A stretch of DNA of 7,586 nucleotides from Betaproteobacteria bacterium (lineage in GTDB: Bacteria; Pseudomonadota; Gammaproteobacteria; Burkholderiales; Burkholderiaceae_C). Positions within the stretch are counted from its first letter, which is position 1, and each line of letters opens with the position of its first letter. The position numbers and the translations under genes were made by a program. Location: contig JANXLW010000359.1 in NCBI GenBank assembly GCA_025354965.1, forward strand, positions 1 to 7,586, in the 5' to 3' direction. Under the pieces are notes generated by a model. It made no database searches. It worked only from the letters and a program-made list of their open reading frames with translations, and had not been told where the DNA came from. This document shows, one piece after another, positions 6,818 through 7,586 of the stretch.

Positions 6818-6984
6818 TGAGTTCTCCAAATTGACTATCGCTACATTTGTGATAGCTGTTTGCGTATATTCTTCGGGGGCTACAGCCCTATTAGGCCAGT
6901 AGGTGCCTTGTACTTCACCTCCTGCACGGACCGCAGCAAGCAGACACCAATGCGGCCCAACCAATAAATAGAGTCTCATCCACC
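6818..6984. other. Intergenic spacer between the TPR/PIN operon and the DUF2130 gene
   Basis: No reading frame of note lies in these 167 bases. Base composition changes across it, from the AT-richer operon to the GC-rich DUF2130 gene. It contains two small hairpins, at 6835-6855 and 6876-6889. I see no consensus promoter: TTGACT at 6831-6836 has no -10 hexamer at a normal distance, and TATATT at 6865-6870 has no good -35. The DUF2130 gene has only a weak ribosome binding site. Confidence 0.6.
6835..6889 (+). terminator. Two small hairpins downstream of the operon, possible weak terminator
   Basis: The first hairpin pairs CTATCGC (6835-6841) with GTGATAG (6849-6855) around a seven-base loop, including one G-T wobble. 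The second pairs GGGGC (6876-6880) with GCCCT (6885-6889) around a TACA tetraloop. Neither is followed by the T-run expected of a Rho-independent terminator. They could slow 3' exonucleases or contribute to termination, but the call is tentative. Confidence 0.25.
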
Positions 6985-7586
6985 ATGCATGAAATCATCT
7001 GCCCCCACTGCCGCAAAGCCTTCAAGATCGACGAGGCGGGGTATGCCGACATCCTCAAGCAGGTGCGCGATGGCGAGTTTGAGCAGCAGTTGCACGAGCG
7101 GCTGGAGCTGGCCGAGCGGGAAAAGCGCGACGCGATTGCCTTGGCCGAGGCCAAGGTCACCAATACGCTGCAAAAAGCTGCGGCTGCCAAAGACACGGAG
7201 ATTCAGGCGCTGAAAGCTCAGCTGGACGCGGGCGAGGTGGCGCGCAAGCTGGCGGTGACGGAGGCTTTGGGCACGGTGAGCAAAGAGCGCGATGCGCTGG
7301 CTAACGAGCTGGAGCAATCGCGTAACGCGCAGCAAGCTGCTGCTCAGTTGGCCGAGGCCAGGCAGGCCCATGAGCTGCAGACGGCTGCCGCCAAAAAGGA
7401 CACCGAAATTCAGGCCCTGCAAGCCAAGCTGGAGGCCAGCGAGGTAGCGCGCCGGCTGGCCGTGAATGAAGCCGTGGATGTGGTCGCCCGGGAGCGCGAT
7501 GGGTTGAAAAATGACCTCAGCCTCATCACAGTGAAAAATCAGCTGGAAGAGAAGGCAATCAAGCAGCAATACGCCTTGCAGCTGCG
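6985..7586 (+). CDS. DUF2130 domain-containing coiled-coil protein, N-terminal part (cut by window end)
   Basis: The frame starts at ATG 6985 and is open to the window end (200 codons plus two bases). It begins MHEIICPHCRKAFKIDEAGY, which matches the usual opening of DUF2130 (COG4487) proteins: a single CxxC (C6, C9) in a short zinc-ribbon-like lead, then the IDEAGYADILKQVRD segment. Residues about 35-200 are a highly charged Ala/Glu/Lys/Leu coiled coil. The DUF2130 domain itself should lie beyond the window; family members are usually somewhat over 400 aa. The biochemical role is unknown; my recollection is that the family is often found in restriction and defence loci. The ribosome binding site is weak, with only a GAG at 6971-6973. 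The coiled coil contains an internal duplication. GC (70% in one row I counted) and codon use fit the chromosome-like flanks, not the TPR/PIN operon. The next gene cannot be seen. Confidence 0.8.
   Translation, partial: MHEIICPHCRKAFKIDEAGYADILKQVRDGEFEQQLHERLELAEREKRDAIALAEAKVTNTLQKAAAAKDTEIQALKAQLDAGEVARKLAVTEALGTVSKERDALANELEQSRNAQQAAAQLAEARQAHELQTAAAKKDTEIQALQAKLEASEVARRLAVNEAVDVVARERDGLKNDLSLITVKNQLEEKAIKQQYALQL
7177..7524 (+). repeat. Internal duplication in the DUF2130 coiled coil, 207-base period
   Basis: Copy 1 covers 7177-7317 (residues 65-111) and copy 2 covers 7384-7524 (residues 134-180). Both contain KDTEIQAL, then EVAR, LAV, and an ERD-x-L ending. I count 30 identical residues of 47 with no gaps, at an exact 69-residue spacing. 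The DNA has diverged, especially at third positions, so the duplication is old or under protein-level selection. Confidence 0.8.

Noticed and set aside
6831..6870. TTGACT and TATATT as a promoter for the DUF2130 gene
   Set aside because: They are 28 bases apart, far from the usual 16-18, and neither has a suitable mate.
6930..6955. CCGCA...TGCGG inverted repeat ahead of the DUF2130 gene
   Set aside because: Only five pairs with a 15-base loop; too weak to call an operator or terminator.
6976..7569. Long open frame on the minus strand (197 codons) opposite the DUF2130 gene
   Set aside because: It is the antisense of a GC-rich coiled coil, its Leu/Gln/Arg-rich translation resembles no protein, and the plus-strand frame has a clear family match.
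1..7586. CRISPR array, tRNA, rRNA, integrase or insertion sequence
   Set aside because: No regularly spaced repeats, no cloverleaf or rRNA-like sequence, and no transposase or integrase reading frame was seen.

Overview
The window looks like a stretch of accessory DNA from a betaproteobacterial chromosome, probably of the Burkholderiales/Comamonadaceae kind. That assignment is an inference from the style of the flanking genes (GC-rich third positions, wording of the nuclease, helicase and DUF2130 fragments), not from a marker gene. All supported genes are on the + strand. I see no rRNA, tRNA, CRISPR array, transposase or integrase.

Left flank (1-679) is a graveyard of DNA-processing genes. 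The last 19 codons of an unknown gene end at 62. They overlap a GTG start with a strong ribosome binding site that appears to be the old start of a DUF1016 (YhcG-type) PD-(D/E)XK nuclease. That nuclease survives only as disconnected pieces (59-465) and has lost its catalytic core. Directly behind it lies the 3' scrap of a UvrD/Rep-like superfamily 1 helicase (about 470-679), with motifs around SKGLEFPV and FYVAATRA but nothing upstream of them.

Centre (679-6817) is an intact two-gene operon of lower GC: about 48-50% in rows I counted, against 57-70% in flanking rows. Gene 1 (679-4941, 1420 aa) has a helical N-terminal domain, a long TPR-like solenoid and a C-terminal region with two PIN-like nuclease modules. 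It resembles the TPR/PIN proteins of predicted bacterial conflict systems (TPR-GreAB-C-PIN type), but I could not see a GreA/B-C domain. Gene 2 (best start TTG 4916, end 6817, 633 aa) overlaps gene 1 by 26 bases, has its own AGGAG site, and matches no family I can name. The two are very likely translated together, and I infer that gene 2 is the dedicated partner of the PIN protein.

Right flank: 6818-6984 is a 167-base spacer with two small hairpins and no clear terminator U-tract. A DUF2130-family coiled-coil gene starts at 6985, runs off the window, and contains an internal 69-residue-period duplication.

Overall reading: a probable anti-invader (defence) locus in which an older nuclease/helicase set has decayed and a TPR-PIN two-gene module of different base composition sits between the remains and a DUF2130 gene. 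The defence role is an inference from domain types and context.
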